From positions 1-53,728 of the forward strand of contig UQYQ01000018.1 of NCBI GenBank assembly GCA_900545345.1: a stretch of 53,728 bases of DNA, given 5' to 3'. The DNA is from an uncultured Ruminococcus sp. Lineage in GTDB: Bacteria; Bacillota; Clostridia; Oscillospirales; Ruminococcaceae. A program made the position numbers and the translations under genes. This document shows, piece by piece, positions 1-7,178 of the stretch. Numbering within the stretch: the stretch's first letter is position 1; each line of letters begins with the position of its first letter. The notes under the pieces are model-generated. The model was not told where the DNA came from and did no database searches. It worked only from the letters and a program-made list of their open reading frames with translations.

Positions 1-192
1 GGTTTATACAAGTCAAGCAATATAAAAAAGAGCAACAAGGCTAAAACGGTAAGTGCAAACTCGGTAAAGGTAGTTGCCAGTAGCGGAATAGCTAAAGGCG
101 GTCGAGAGCTTGTAAAGGTTTTGTATGACAATAAGTATTATTGGGCAATAAGAAAAAACAGACTTGGCAAAAAGCAGTTGGAAAGGAAATAA
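1..192 (+). CDS. C-terminal fragment of an unidentified phage-region protein
   Basis: An open frame runs from the window edge (frame 1) to TAA at 190-192 and encodes the last 63 residues of a protein; its start lies outside. The fragment is basic and Ser/Lys-rich, ending in a short beta-like stretch (VLYDNKYYWAIRKN) and a Lys/Arg tail. It stops 4 bases before the holin start, so the two are almost certainly co-transcribed. Position next to a holin suggests a lysis protein such as an endolysin C-terminus, but no catalytic residue is visible and I do not assign a function. Confidence 0.55.
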   Translation, partial: GLYKSSNIKKSNKAKTVSANSVKVVASSGIAKGGRELVKVLYDNKYYWAIRKNRLGKKQLERK

Positions 193-196
193 AGTA

Positions 197-616
197 ATGA
201 GTATTAAAGATATTATAGTTATGATTTGCGGAATAGTGGGCGGAGCAATTTCCGCTGCTTTCGGCGGCTGGAATCACTTTCTCACAACACTAGTGTTCTT
301 TATGGGAGTAGATTTTATCACAGGTATGATAGTTGCAGGAGTGTTCAAAAAGAGTAGAAAAACAGCCAATGGAGCGTTGGAAAGCAATATCGGCTGGAAA
401 GGGCTAATAAAAAAAGGCGTTGCTATGTTAGTTGTACTTATAGCACACAGGCTTGATATGGTTATCGGTTCTACATTCATTCGAGATAGTGTTGTTATAG
501 CGTTTATACTTAACGAACTTATCTCGATAACTGAGAATGTAGGTTTAATGGGAGTGCATATTCCTGATGCGATTATAAAAGCAATTGATGTTCTGAAAGA
601 GAAAGAAGAAAAGTAA
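197..616 (+). CDS. Phage holin family protein
   Basis: A 139-residue membrane protein matching the phage holin 4_1/toxin-secretion holin type, which forms lesions in the cytoplasmic membrane so that endolysin can reach the wall. Four hydrophobic stretches (about residues 5-22, 28-50, 68-86 and 93-115) are separated by a basic loop (VFKKSRKTANGALES), and the tail is charged (KEKEEK). I place the start at ATG 197, which has AAGGAAA 8-14 bases upstream; an in-frame TTG at 164 would overlap the preceding gene and has no ribosome site. It is the last gene before a strong terminator and a tRNA, as expected for the edge of a prophage or remnant. A recruited non-phage role cannot be excluded. Confidence 0.85.
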   Translation: MSIKDIIVMICGIVGGAISAAFGGWNHFLTTLVFFMGVDFITGMIVAGVFKKSRKTANGALESNIGWKGLIKKGVAMLVVLIAHRLDMVIGSTFIRDSVVIAFILNELISITENVGLMGVHIPDAIIKAIDVLKEKEEK

Positions 617-629
617 ATACATAATGAGA

Positions 630-678
630 CAGCCCTCTGAGTTAGAAATTGTTAATCTAACTTTGAGGGCTGTTTTTT
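630..678 (+). terminator. Rho-independent terminator after the holin
   Basis: CAGCCCTC pairs with GAGGGCTG across an AT-rich loop that contains a second TTAGA/TCTAA pairing, followed by TTTTTT. It closes the phage-type transcript. Confidence 0.85.
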
Positions 679-701
679 GTTTGTAAATGGTTAAATTAAT
701 A

Positions 702-732
702 AGTTGTACTCAAATGTGCAACTTTTAGTTTT
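702..732 (+). terminator. Second terminator-like hairpin
   Basis: AGTTGTAC and GTGCAACT pair around a 6-base loop and are followed by TTTTAG and TTTTTT. It could back up the holin terminator. No gene lies between 679 and 780. Confidence 0.4.
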
Positions 733-779
733 TTATACAATATATATTTTATTGCAGTACCATTGCAATATCAATAATC

Positions 780-808
780 AAAAAAGCACGATAAATTGGC
801 GTTTATCG
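780..808 (-). terminator. Terminator of tRNA-Arg
   Basis: Read on the minus strand, CGATAAA and TTTATCG form a 7-bp stem around CGCCAA, followed after three bases by a T run. It lies 13 bases beyond the tRNA CCA end. Confidence 0.65.
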
Positions 809-820
809 AGCCTTGTAACT

Positions 821-895
821 TGGCACCCCCTACCAGAATCGAACTGATAACTAATCCTTAGGAGGGACTTGTTATATCCATTTAACTAAGGGGGC
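821..895 (-). tRNA. tRNA-Arg (anticodon CCU)
   Basis: On the minus strand the sequence folds as a full cloverleaf: acceptor GCCCCCT/AGGGGGT, D arm GTTA/TAAC, anticodon stem AGTCC/GGATT with loop CTCCTAA (anticodon CCT), T stem ATCAG/CTGGT with loop TTCGATT, discriminator G and an encoded CCA (821-823). It reads the rare Arg codon AGG. Its 3' end faces the phage-type genes at 1-616, the usual orientation when an element has integrated into a tRNA 3' end. Confidence 0.95.
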
Positions 896-913
896 TTATG
901 TTATAACTATTGT

Positions 914-942
914 ATTATATCATACATTTTTCGATTTCACAA
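914..942 (-). promoter_or_regulatory. SigA-type promoter of tRNA-Arg
   Basis: On the minus strand TTGTGA (937-942) and TATAAT (914-919) are separated by 17 bp, with TG one base upstream of the -10 (extended -10). Confidence 0.7.
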
Positions 943-1030
943 TAGCATTTTTATATTTTTTTAAATGATATATATTTTTGACACATAATTTTACCAAATG
1001 TGTGCATAGTAATTTTGGAGGTGAAGTAAA

Positions 1031-1207
1031 ATGATGACTTCAAAAGATTTACTTTATGTTGAAGATGCACTAGGTCACGAAAAATACTTTAAAACTCAGT
1101 GTCAGGAAGTAATATCAAAGCTTCAGGATTCACAGCTTAAAGACTGTGTAACTAGTTTATCAAACAAGCATGAACAAATATTTAAAAGCTTTTACGGTTT
1201 ACTTTAG
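1031..1207 (+). CDS. Small spore-coat-associated protein
   Basis: A 58-residue protein starting MMTSKDLLYVEDALGHEKY, with a good ribosome site (GGAGGTG, 1018-1024). The predicted all-helical sequence with His and Cys (GHEKYFKTQCQEV, then SNKHEQIFKSFYGLL) is typical of the short partners encoded beside CotF-type coat proteins in Clostridia. The next gene, a CotF-domain protein, starts 11 bases downstream with its own AGGAGG, so the pair forms an operon, presumably made in the mother cell late in sporulation. ATG 1034 is an equally possible start. Confidence 0.75.
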   Translation: MMTSKDLLYVEDALGHEKYFKTQCQEVISKLQDSQLKDCVTSLSNKHEQIFKSFYGLL

Positions 1208-1218
1208 GAGGAAAAACT

Positions 1219-1467
1219 ATGAATGATAAGGATTTAATGGAAGGACTTCTGCTTACTGAAAAAGGTGTTTGTGACCTCTATATGCACGGAACTATAGAAT
1301 CAACACCGGGCAATGTCCGTCAAGCCTTTGCAAAGGCACTTAATGAGTCGCTTTGTATGCAGAATACTCTTTATGAACAAATGTCACAAAAAGGCTGGTA
1401 TCCCGAAAAGCCGGTCGAACAGCAAAAGATAGACGAAGTTAAACAAAAATTTTCAGCTCAGGGTTAA
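1219..1467 (+). CDS. CotF-family spore coat protein
   Basis: An 82-residue protein matching the Coat F domain (ferritin-like helical family) over nearly its full length: DKDLMEGLLLTEKGVCDLY at the N terminus and the diagnostic ending NTLYEQMSQKGWYPEKPV. Full CotF of Bacillus is about twice as long because it is a processed precursor; single-domain versions are normal in Clostridia. It is expected to be a structural component of the spore coat. AGGAGG lies 6 bases upstream of ATG 1219. It is downstream of the 58-residue partner and upstream of a clear terminator. Confidence 0.88.
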   Translation: MNDKDLMEGLLLTEKGVCDLYMHGTIESTPGNVRQAFAKALNESLCMQNTLYEQMSQKGWYPEKPVEQQKIDEVKQKFSAQG

Positions 1468-1473
1468 TAATAA

Positions 1474-1508
1474 AGTGCAGAGAAAATAAAAATCTCTGCA
1501 CTTTTTAT
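1474..1508 (+). terminator. Terminator of the cotF operon
   Basis: AGTGCAGAGA pairs with TCTCTGCACT around an A-rich loop, followed by TTTTTATTTT. Confidence 0.85.
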
Positions 1509-1561
1509 TTTATATCCAATTCATAAGTTAAATCGTGAAGCAGCAAAATTATACTTAGCAT

Positions 1562-1700
1562 TTTTTCAATAAGGGCAAAGCCCGTCATTCAACGATTGAC
1601 CACGGGCTTTAGCCCTTAGAGTTTCAGTTGGAGATTGAACTCCAACTGAAAGTCTATAATGTCCGCCACCTTAGAGGTGGGGGGGACATCGGTCATAAGT
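1562..1700 (+). repeat. Modular hairpin-rich intergenic repeat, copy 1
   Basis: Starts TTCAATAAGGGCAAAGC and contains three consecutive hairpins: AAGGGC-AAAGCCCG with CGGGCTTTAGCCCTT (1570-1618, one bulge); a perfect 12-bp stem TTTCAGTTGGAG/CTCCAACTGAAA (1622-1651); and a GC-rich TGTCCGCCACCT/AGGTGG..GGACA stem (1660-1688). Its left end matches copies at 11828 and 48741. It fills the gap between cotF and spoIIP, which has no gene. Confidence 0.7.
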
Positions 1701-1755
1701 TATAAATCTATATCATAAATATTTAATATAGACTTAAAAAAGAAGGTATAAAAAA

Positions 1756-2967
1756 ATGAATGCATATAAAAAAATAATTATTAAATCAATTTGCGTTATA
1801 CTTGCAGTTATCACAACACCTATGTTTATTTTTATCGGTGTAAACTATGGGGATAAAATTTTAGATATTACAGGCTCAATGGCGGCTTCTTCAGCAAAAA
1901 TGTCATTTGGGAACAATACAGATTACATAACAGAGTTATCAAAAAAAATCGGTGCAACTTTAATCAATGAGCCCTCAACTGAATTCAACAGGGTTAATCT
2001 CGGGGGAAAATCATGGGCACTTGATATGGCACCTAATGAAACAGAAGCCAGCAATGATTCAAAGAAAAATACAAAATCATATAAAAGCATAGTTGAAAAC
2101 AGCGACAGCATAACAGAAAAAAATCCTCTTCCCTACCCTAAAAAAATTGAGTCACATGACGGAAAAATCGAAGATGTTCACTACGGAACTTATTCAGATA
2201 CAAGCTTTATCACATTATCAAGCGGTGCTCAGGTGAGAAACTGCACTGAGGTAAACAACAAAAAAATTCTAAAACAAAGTGAGAAATCTCCCGGCTTTAA
2301 TATTGAACTTAACAGTGATAAACCACAGGTTTTAATTTATCACACCCACACAACAGAGAGCTTTGAACCATATTCAAGAAACTATTATGACAAGTCCTTT
2401 AGCTGCAAAACCACCGACGCTAAAAAAAATATGATTTCAGTGGGCAACGCAATATGCAAACAGCTTGAAAAAAACGGAATAAAAACCGTTCATTCGACGA
2501 CAATACACGATTATCCCGACTATAATTCCGCCTACGATTTAAGCTATAATACCGTTTCAAAAATTTTAAAAAAGTATCCGTCAATAAAAGTAGTATTAGA
2601 TATTCACAGAGACGCAATTGAAAAAGAAAACGGACTAAGACTTTCGCCGATTACCGAAGTAAACGGAAAGCGTGCAGCACAATTGATGATAATATCCTGT
2701 GCTGATTATGAAGATGGGTCAATGGGTATGCCAAACTACATGGATAATCTGACCTTCGCCTGCTCACTTCAATCTCAAATTGAAACTGATTATCCCGGTC
2801 TTGACCGTCCTGTTCTGTTCGATTATAGAAATTACAATCAATCGCTTTCAACCGGTGCATTGCTGATTGAGGTAGGCAGTCATGGAAACTCTATTGATGA
2901 AGCCGTGTATACAGGAGAGCTTCTTGGCAAATCACTTTCAAATGCATTATCAAAATTAGCAAAATGA
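1756..2967 (+). CDS. spoIIP: Stage II sporulation protein P (SpoIIP)
   Basis: A 403-residue membrane-anchored peptidoglycan amidase/endopeptidase that works with SpoIID and SpoIIM at the engulfing septum. One N-terminal transmembrane segment (about residues 9-28) precedes a low-complexity linker, then the SpoIIP domain from about residue 180. The expected catalytic blocks are present: VLIYHTHTTESFEPYS, VVLDIHRDAIEKENG and ALLIEVGSHGNSIDEA, carrying the metal-binding His and acidic residues. It stands alone between a repeat and a terminator, not beside gpr as in Bacillus. The ribosome site (AGAAGG) is modest. A SpoIID-like gene lies 30 kb away in the same window. Confidence 0.93.
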   Translation: MNAYKKIIIKSICVILAVITTPMFIFIGVNYGDKILDITGSMAASSAKMSFGNNTDYITELSKKIGATLINEPSTEFNRVNLGGKSWALDMAPNETEASNDSKKNTKSYKSIVENSDSITEKNPLPYPKKIESHDGKIEDVHYGTYSDTSFITLSSGAQVRNCTEVNNKKILKQSEKSPGFNIELNSDKPQVLIYHTHTTESFEPYSRNYYDKSFSCKTTDAKKNMISVGNAICKQLEKNGIKTVHSTTIHDYPDYNSAYDLSYNTVSKILKKYPSIKVVLDIHRDAIEKENGLRLSPITEVNGKRAAQLMIISCADYEDGSMGMPNYMDNLTFACSLQSQIETDYPGLDRPVLFDYRNYNQSLSTGALLIEVGSHGNSIDEAVYTGELLGKSLSNALSKLAK

Positions 2968-2976
2968 TAAAATGAT

Positions 2977-3022
2977 AACGCCTAACTTACAGTCTGGAAA
3001 GTCAGGCGTTTAATTTATTATT
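2977..3022. terminator. Terminator between spoIIP and the ABC operon
   Basis: AACGCCTAACTT pairs with AAGTCAGGCGTT (one mismatch) and is followed by T-rich sequence on the plus strand. It lies between converging genes. Confidence 0.7.
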
Positions 3023-3027
3023 TTTTG

Positions 3028-3816
3028 CTAAAATAACATTTTATCTGTTGGAGTATCACCAGTAGAATCAGCATAAATCTCCATTATTTTATCAAGAGTC
3101 ATATTTCTTCTCTCTTCACCGCTGATATACGCTAAAATATTACCCTGACTTAGCACAAGCGTCTTGTTGCCGTACTCAAGTGCATTTGAAACATTATGAG
3201 TTATCATTAATGTTGTAATATTATTCTCCCTGACAATTCTTTCTGTAATAGACATCACCTTTTCAGCAGTAACAGGGTCAAGTGCCGCTGTGTGTTCATC
3301 TAAAAGAAGCAGCTTTGGTGTAACAATTGTCGCCATAAGAAGCGTTAATGCCTGACGCTGTCCTCCCGACAATAGTCCTACCGGAGTTTTCATTCTGTCT
3401 TCAAGTCCGATATCAAGCATGCTTAACTTTTCTCTGAACAACTTTAAATCCTTTTTAGAAATGCCTATAGAAAGACTTCTTTTCTTCCCTCTTGAATATG
3501 CTAAGCCTAAGTTTTCTTCAATAGTCATATTAGGGGCAGTTCCTTTTAAAGGGTCTTGAAAAAGCCTTCCTATTAACCTTGCACGCTTATGTTCTTTTGC
3601 ATAAGTGATGTTTTTTTCACCTATAAAAATCTTACCACTGTCTATATTGCAGCTTCCGCATACAGCGTTCATAAGAGTTGATTTTCCCGAACCGTTTGAC
3701 CCAATGACTGTAACAAAATCACCGTTGTCAAGATTAAGATTTATATTTTTCAGTGCTTTTCTCTCATTCACGGTATTTGCATTAAAGGTGACGCTTACAT
3801 TCTCAAGTCTTAGCAT
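3028..3816 (-). CDS. ABC transporter ATP-binding protein (TrpZ/YtrE-like importer)
   Basis: A 262-residue ATPase with Walker A GSNGSGKST (39-47), Q loop RLFQDP, signature LSGGQRQA (149-156), Walker B LLLLDEH (169-175) and switch His in MITHNVSNA. It powers the importer formed with the permease and lipoprotein encoded just upstream on the same strand; its ATG overlaps the end of the permease gene by 7 bases, indicating translational coupling. The combination of an ABC_sub_bind lipoprotein, a BPD_transp_2 permease and this ATPase is the layout of TrpXYZ-type systems. I saw no T-box leader to confirm an aromatic amino acid, so the substrate is open. Confidence 0.88.
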   Translation of the reverse strand: MLRLENVSVTFNANTVNERKALKNINLNLDNGDFVTVIGSNGSGKSTLMNAVCGSCNIDSGKIFIGEKNITYAKEHKRARLIGRLFQDPLKGTAPNMTIEENLGLAYSRGKKRSLSIGISKKDLKLFREKLSMLDIGLEDRMKTPVGLLSGGQRQALTLLMATIVTPKLLLLDEHTAALDPVTAEKVMSITERIVRENNITTLMITHNVSNALEYGNKTLVLSQGNILAYISGEERRNMTLDKIMEIYADSTGDTPTDKMLF

Positions 3817-4814
3817 TTTGAAACACCGCCTTTGCCCTTTAAAATATATCTCTTATAAAAATCAATGACAAATCTTTTAACCGCAGGAACTGCAATAGCT
3901 ATTGCAACAATCACAGCAGAAAACAGTTTAGTGTAATTGCTGTCCATACCAAGTCCCATTGCAAATGCAAGAATATATCTGTAAGCGGTTGCACCTATTA
4001 TAGCAGAAAGAATTCCAAATAAAATAGTGTGCTTTTTAAAGAATATTTCACCGATTATTATTGAAGCTAGACCTACAACCAACATTCCGGTTCCGCTGTT
4101 TGTATCACCGGCACTTGAATACTGTGCATACATAGCGCCTGATAACGATACCAGTGAGTTTGCCAGCGCAAAACCGATTATCTTCATGGTGTCGGAATTT
4201 ATAGATGACGCTCTTACCATAAATTCATTATCACCTGTGGCTCTTAGTGACATTCCAAGCTGTGTTTTCAAAAACAAAAATAACAGCAAAGAAACCGCTA
4301 TCAGAACTATTCCTCCGACAATGACTTTGTTATTTTCTCCGAAAATGTTTTCAAAGTATGTAAACAAGGTGTCCTTTTTCCAAAGTGAAATATTAGGTCT
4401 TGACATTATCTTCAGATTAATTGAATATAGTGAAGTCATTGTAATTATTCCTGCCAAAATGGGCTGAACTTTTAATTTGGTTATTAAAATTCCAGTCACA
4501 CTTCCTGCAATTGCTCCTGCTATCACAGCTAAGATAATTCCCCTTATCGGATGACCGTTATAAGCGTTCATAACTGACATAGCAACGCCGAGAGTGAATG
4601 TTCCGTCAACCGACAAATCAGGTATATCAAGTATTCTGAACGAAATAAAAATACCCAATGCTAAAAAAGAGAAAATTAACCCCTTCTCAAAAGTACCTGT
4701 AACAACCGACTCAGTCATCTGGGTGTTAATGATTAATAAAAGCAATACAATTAAAATCAACTTAGGTATAAGAGATATTATATTTCTTTTATTAATTCTG
4801 TCTTTTAATATCAT
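3810..4814 (-). CDS. ABC transporter permease (BPD_transp_2 family)
   Basis: A 334-residue polytopic inner-membrane protein with about nine hydrophobic segments, including FLALGIFISFRILDIPDLSVDGTF, a motif typical of permeases partnered with ABC_sub_bind lipoproteins. I chose ATG 4814, preceded by AAGGAA at good spacing, rather than the TTG at 4847, which lacks a ribosome site. It follows the lipoprotein gene by 122 bases and overlaps the ATPase gene. It would form the transmembrane channel, probably as a homodimer. Confidence 0.87.
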   Translation of the reverse strand: MILKDRINKRNIISLIPKLILIVLLLLIINTQMTESVVTGTFEKGLIFSFLALGIFISFRILDIPDLSVDGTFTLGVAMSVMNAYNGHPIRGIILAVIAGAIAGSVTGILITKLKVQPILAGIITMTSLYSINLKIMSRPNISLWKKDTLFTYFENIFGENNKVIVGGIVLIAVSLLLFLFLKTQLGMSLRATGDNEFMVRASSINSDTMKIIGFALANSLVSLSGAMYAQYSSAGDTNSGTGMLVVGLASIIIGEIFFKKHTILFGILSAIIGATAYRYILAFAMGLGMDSNYTKLFSAVIVAIAIAVPAVKRFVIDFYKRYILKGKGGVSKC

Positions 4815-4936
4815 AATATCATTCCTTATTTCAATATAAAACAACAAAATTGTTATAAAATATAATAGTAGAGTAAAACAAGTTACTCTACTATATAATC
4901 ACCGGTTAAATCTGACGCTTTAACAGCTTATAACAA

Positions 4937-5953
4937 CTAATCAAAGAATACTGTTTTTTCTGCGTTTGCAATTTCATCAGGAATTTCATATCCTATTGTT
5001 TTTGCTGTTGACTTGTTTATAAATGTACTTAAGTCTTCGTTGAACACTTTTACAGGAATTTCAGAAGCTTTCTTTTCGCCTTTCAAAATAGAAGCAACCA
5101 TGTTTGCTGTCTCAATTCCCAAATCATTGTACTGAATTCCGACTGTCGCAAATCCGCCGTCCTGAACCATAGAATCTGCTCCTACATACATAGGCTTCTT
5201 AGCTTTGTTCATAACTTCAGCTACTGTTCCCATAGCACCGGCAACTGTATTATCATTAGGTGAAAATACCGCATCACACTTAGCAGCAAGTGTTGATATA
5301 GCTTCCTGAACCTCTGATGTGTTAGTTGCAGAAGCAATTTCAAGCTTGATTCCTTTGTCCTTGCAGTAGCTCTTTACCTTCTCTAAACAAGAAACCGAAT
5401 TATCCTCACCTGTATTATACAGATAACCTAAAGTTTTGATATCCGGTGTGGCTGTTAAAGCGAAGTCCAAAATCTTTGAAATCTCAAGAGCATCTGATGT
5501 ACCTGTAATGTTTCCTCCTGTATTGTCAAGAGAATCTACAATTCCGGCAGCAATAGGGTCTGTCACTGCAGAAAAAACAACAGGAATGTCTGCTGAATAC
5601 GGTGCTGCTAACTGAGCACATGGGGTAGTAATAGCAACTATAACATCTGCACCGTCAGCTTTAAACTGGTCAAGAATCTGTGTTACTGTCGTTGATTCAC
5701 CGTTCGCTTGTTTGCAGTCAATTGTACAGTTATCACCATCTTTGAAGCCCAAAGTCTCAAGCTGGCCTTTTACTGCATCACGGATTGTATTGAGTGAATT
5801 GTGCTCCATAATCTGAACAATACCTATTTTATAGTTATTGTCTGTGTTCTCAATCTTACTGTCTGAAGATGAATCTTCCTTTCCGCAGGCTGTCATCATT
5901 GAGAGCGACAAAACAGCCGCACTGATTATTGCTAATGTTTTTCTGAATTTCAT
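4937..5953 (-). CDS. ABC transporter substrate-binding lipoprotein (ABC_sub_bind/TrpX-like)
   Basis: A 338-residue lipoprotein: signal peptide MKFRKTLAIISAAVLSLSMM, lipobox MTAC with Cys23, then an acidic Ser/Asp linker and a two-lobed periplasmic-binding-like fold. Family landmarks include YKIGIVQIMEHNSLN at the start, DVIVAITTPCAQLA and PVVFSAVTDPIAAGIV. It captures the substrate outside the membrane for the downstream permease and ATPase. ATG 5953 has AAGGGAG upstream. Transcription probably starts from the promoter at 6021-6049. Family members bind tryptophan, tyrosine or other small molecules, so specificity is not settled. Confidence 0.9.
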   Translation of the reverse strand: MKFRKTLAIISAAVLSLSMMTACGKEDSSSDSKIENTDNNYKIGIVQIMEHNSLNTIRDAVKGQLETLGFKDGDNCTIDCKQANGESTTVTQILDQFKADGADVIVAITTPCAQLAAPYSADIPVVFSAVTDPIAAGIVDSLDNTGGNITGTSDALEISKILDFALTATPDIKTLGYLYNTGEDNSVSCLEKVKSYCKDKGIKLEIASATNTSEVQEAISTLAAKCDAVFSPNDNTVAGAMGTVAEVMNKAKKPMYVGADSMVQDGGFATVGIQYNDLGIETANMVASILKGEKKASEIPVKVFNEDLSTFINKSTAKTIGYEIPDEIANAEKTVFFD

Positions 5954-6020
5954 TATGCATTCTCCCTTTTATATAAAAATTGTGTATATATCTTACAAAA
6001 AAATATTATACTTTAATTTA

Positions 6021-6049
6021 ATTAAATCATATTTTGTTTTATTTGTCAA
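6021..6049 (-). promoter_or_regulatory. SigA-type promoter of the ABC importer operon
   Basis: Minus-strand TTGACA (6044-6049), 17-bp spacer, TTTAAT (6021-6026) with TGA before the -10. Confidence 0.6.
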
Positions 6050-6081
6050 GATTTCATTGTTATTTTTGTGACAAATTTTAG

Positions 6082-6110
6082 TTGAATATATGTGTATATT
6101 ATGCTATGAT
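6082..6110 (+). promoter_or_regulatory. SigA-type promoter of the alpha/beta hydrolase
   Basis: TTGAAT (6082-6087), 17-bp spacer, TATGAT (6105-6110), 37 bases before the GTG start. Confidence 0.55.
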
Positions 6111-6146
6111 ATTTATGTATTAATTTGATTTAGGAGGATTTTTGCT

Positions 6147-7070
6147 GTGGAAGAAATTTTCGAAATAAAATCCTGCACCGGTGCCGAACTGCATTGCAGA
6201 AAATGGTTCAACCCTTTACTTTCTGAGTATAAGGCGGTTATTCAGCTTGTACACGGAATGGAGGAACATATAGGCCGTTATGCTGATTTTGCCGAATTTT
6301 TGGCGGATGAAGGCTATATTGTTTTCGGGCATGACCACTTGGGACACGGAAATACAGCTAAAATCAAGCGTGACTTTGGTTATTTTAGTGACAAAAACGG
6401 TTGGGAAATCCTTTGTAAGGATATTCACATCTATCAAAACGCAATTTCTTCTTTATATCCTGACATTCCTTATATTCTTTTCGGGCACAGCATGGGCTCG
6501 CTTCTTGTCAGGACTTATGTTACTAAGTACAGCGACAAATTAGACGGTTTAATTATATCAGGAACAAGCGGACAGAGATTTGGACTGTCTATTGCGAAAT
6601 TACAAACAAAAATCATTGAAGCATTCAGAGGTAAAAGATACAGAAGCAAGTATATTAAAAGTCTTGTTACAGGTTCGTTTAACCGCAAATTTAAACCCAA
6701 TCTCACCGAAGCTGATTGGATAAGCTCTGATGAAGAAAATGTACAAAAATACCTTGCAGATCCGCTTTGCTCAAGCACATTTACAGTATCAGCTTATTAT
6801 GAACTTATTAGCGGTACACAGTATCTTTCAAGACAAAAAAACATCAATAAAACACCAAACATTCCTATTTTAATTTTTTCAGGTGATAAAGACCCCGTAG
6901 GAGCAAACGGCAAAGGAGTTAACCGTGTTTACAGAATGCTGAAAAAAGCCGGTGTTGAAGATGTCACTTTGAAACTATTTCACAACGGCCGACATGAAAT
7001 GCTCAACGAAGTTAACAAAGGCGAGGTATATGACCTGATAAAGCGTTGGCTTTGGGCAAAGCTTGGATAG
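6147..7070 (+). CDS. Alpha/beta hydrolase, lysophospholipase/monoacylglycerol lipase type
   Basis: A 307-residue cytoplasmic serine hydrolase. The oxyanion motif HGMEEHIGRY (36-45), nucleophile elbow GHSMG (113-117, Ser115), acid in SGDKDPVG (about Asp249) and catalytic His in GRHEML (His283) make a full triad. Length and motifs fit the Hydrolase_4 (serine aminopeptidase S33/monoglyceride lipase) family, which cleaves acyl esters of glycerol or lysophospholipids. The start is GTG 6147 with a perfect AGGAGG 9 bases upstream. It is monocistronic, with its own promoter and terminator, divergent from the ABC importer. The exact substrate cannot be read from the sequence. Confidence 0.88.
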   Translation: MEEIFEIKSCTGAELHCRKWFNPLLSEYKAVIQLVHGMEEHIGRYADFAEFLADEGYIVFGHDHLGHGNTAKIKRDFGYFSDKNGWEILCKDIHIYQNAISSLYPDIPYILFGHSMGSLLVRTYVTKYSDKLDGLIISGTSGQRFGLSIAKLQTKIIEAFRGKRYRSKYIKSLVTGSFNRKFKPNLTEADWISSDEENVQKYLADPLCSSTFTVSAYYELISGTQYLSRQKNINKTPNIPILIFSGDKDPVGANGKGVNRVYRMLKKAGVEDVTLKLFHNGRHEMLNEVNKGEVYDLIKRWLWAKLG

Positions 7071-7085
7071 CTTAAATAAACTAAT

Positions 7086-7116
7086 AAATCCCAACTCAAA
7101 TTGAGTTGGGATTTTT
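7086..7116 (+). terminator. Terminator of the alpha/beta hydrolase gene
   Basis: AAATCCCAACTCAA pairs with TTGAGTTGGGATTT and is followed by TTTATTTT. Confidence 0.9.
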
Positions 7117-7128
7117 ATTTTATACAAA

Positions 7129-7159
7129 ATCCGCCCCCAGCATTAGCTGAGGACGGAAT
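7129..7159 (-). terminator. Terminator-like hairpin after the BspA-type gene
   Basis: On the minus strand a GC-rich stem (about 10 of 12 pairs) with loop TAAT is followed by TTTTG, 19 bases past the stop codon of the BspA-type gene. Confidence 0.55.
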
Positions 7160-7178
7160 GTATGCAATTTAAATTTGC

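Noticed and set aside
5954..6146. T-box leader for the TrpXYZ-like importer
   Set aside because: The leader between promoter and start is too short and lacks a T-box sequence, so an amino acid substrate could not be supported.
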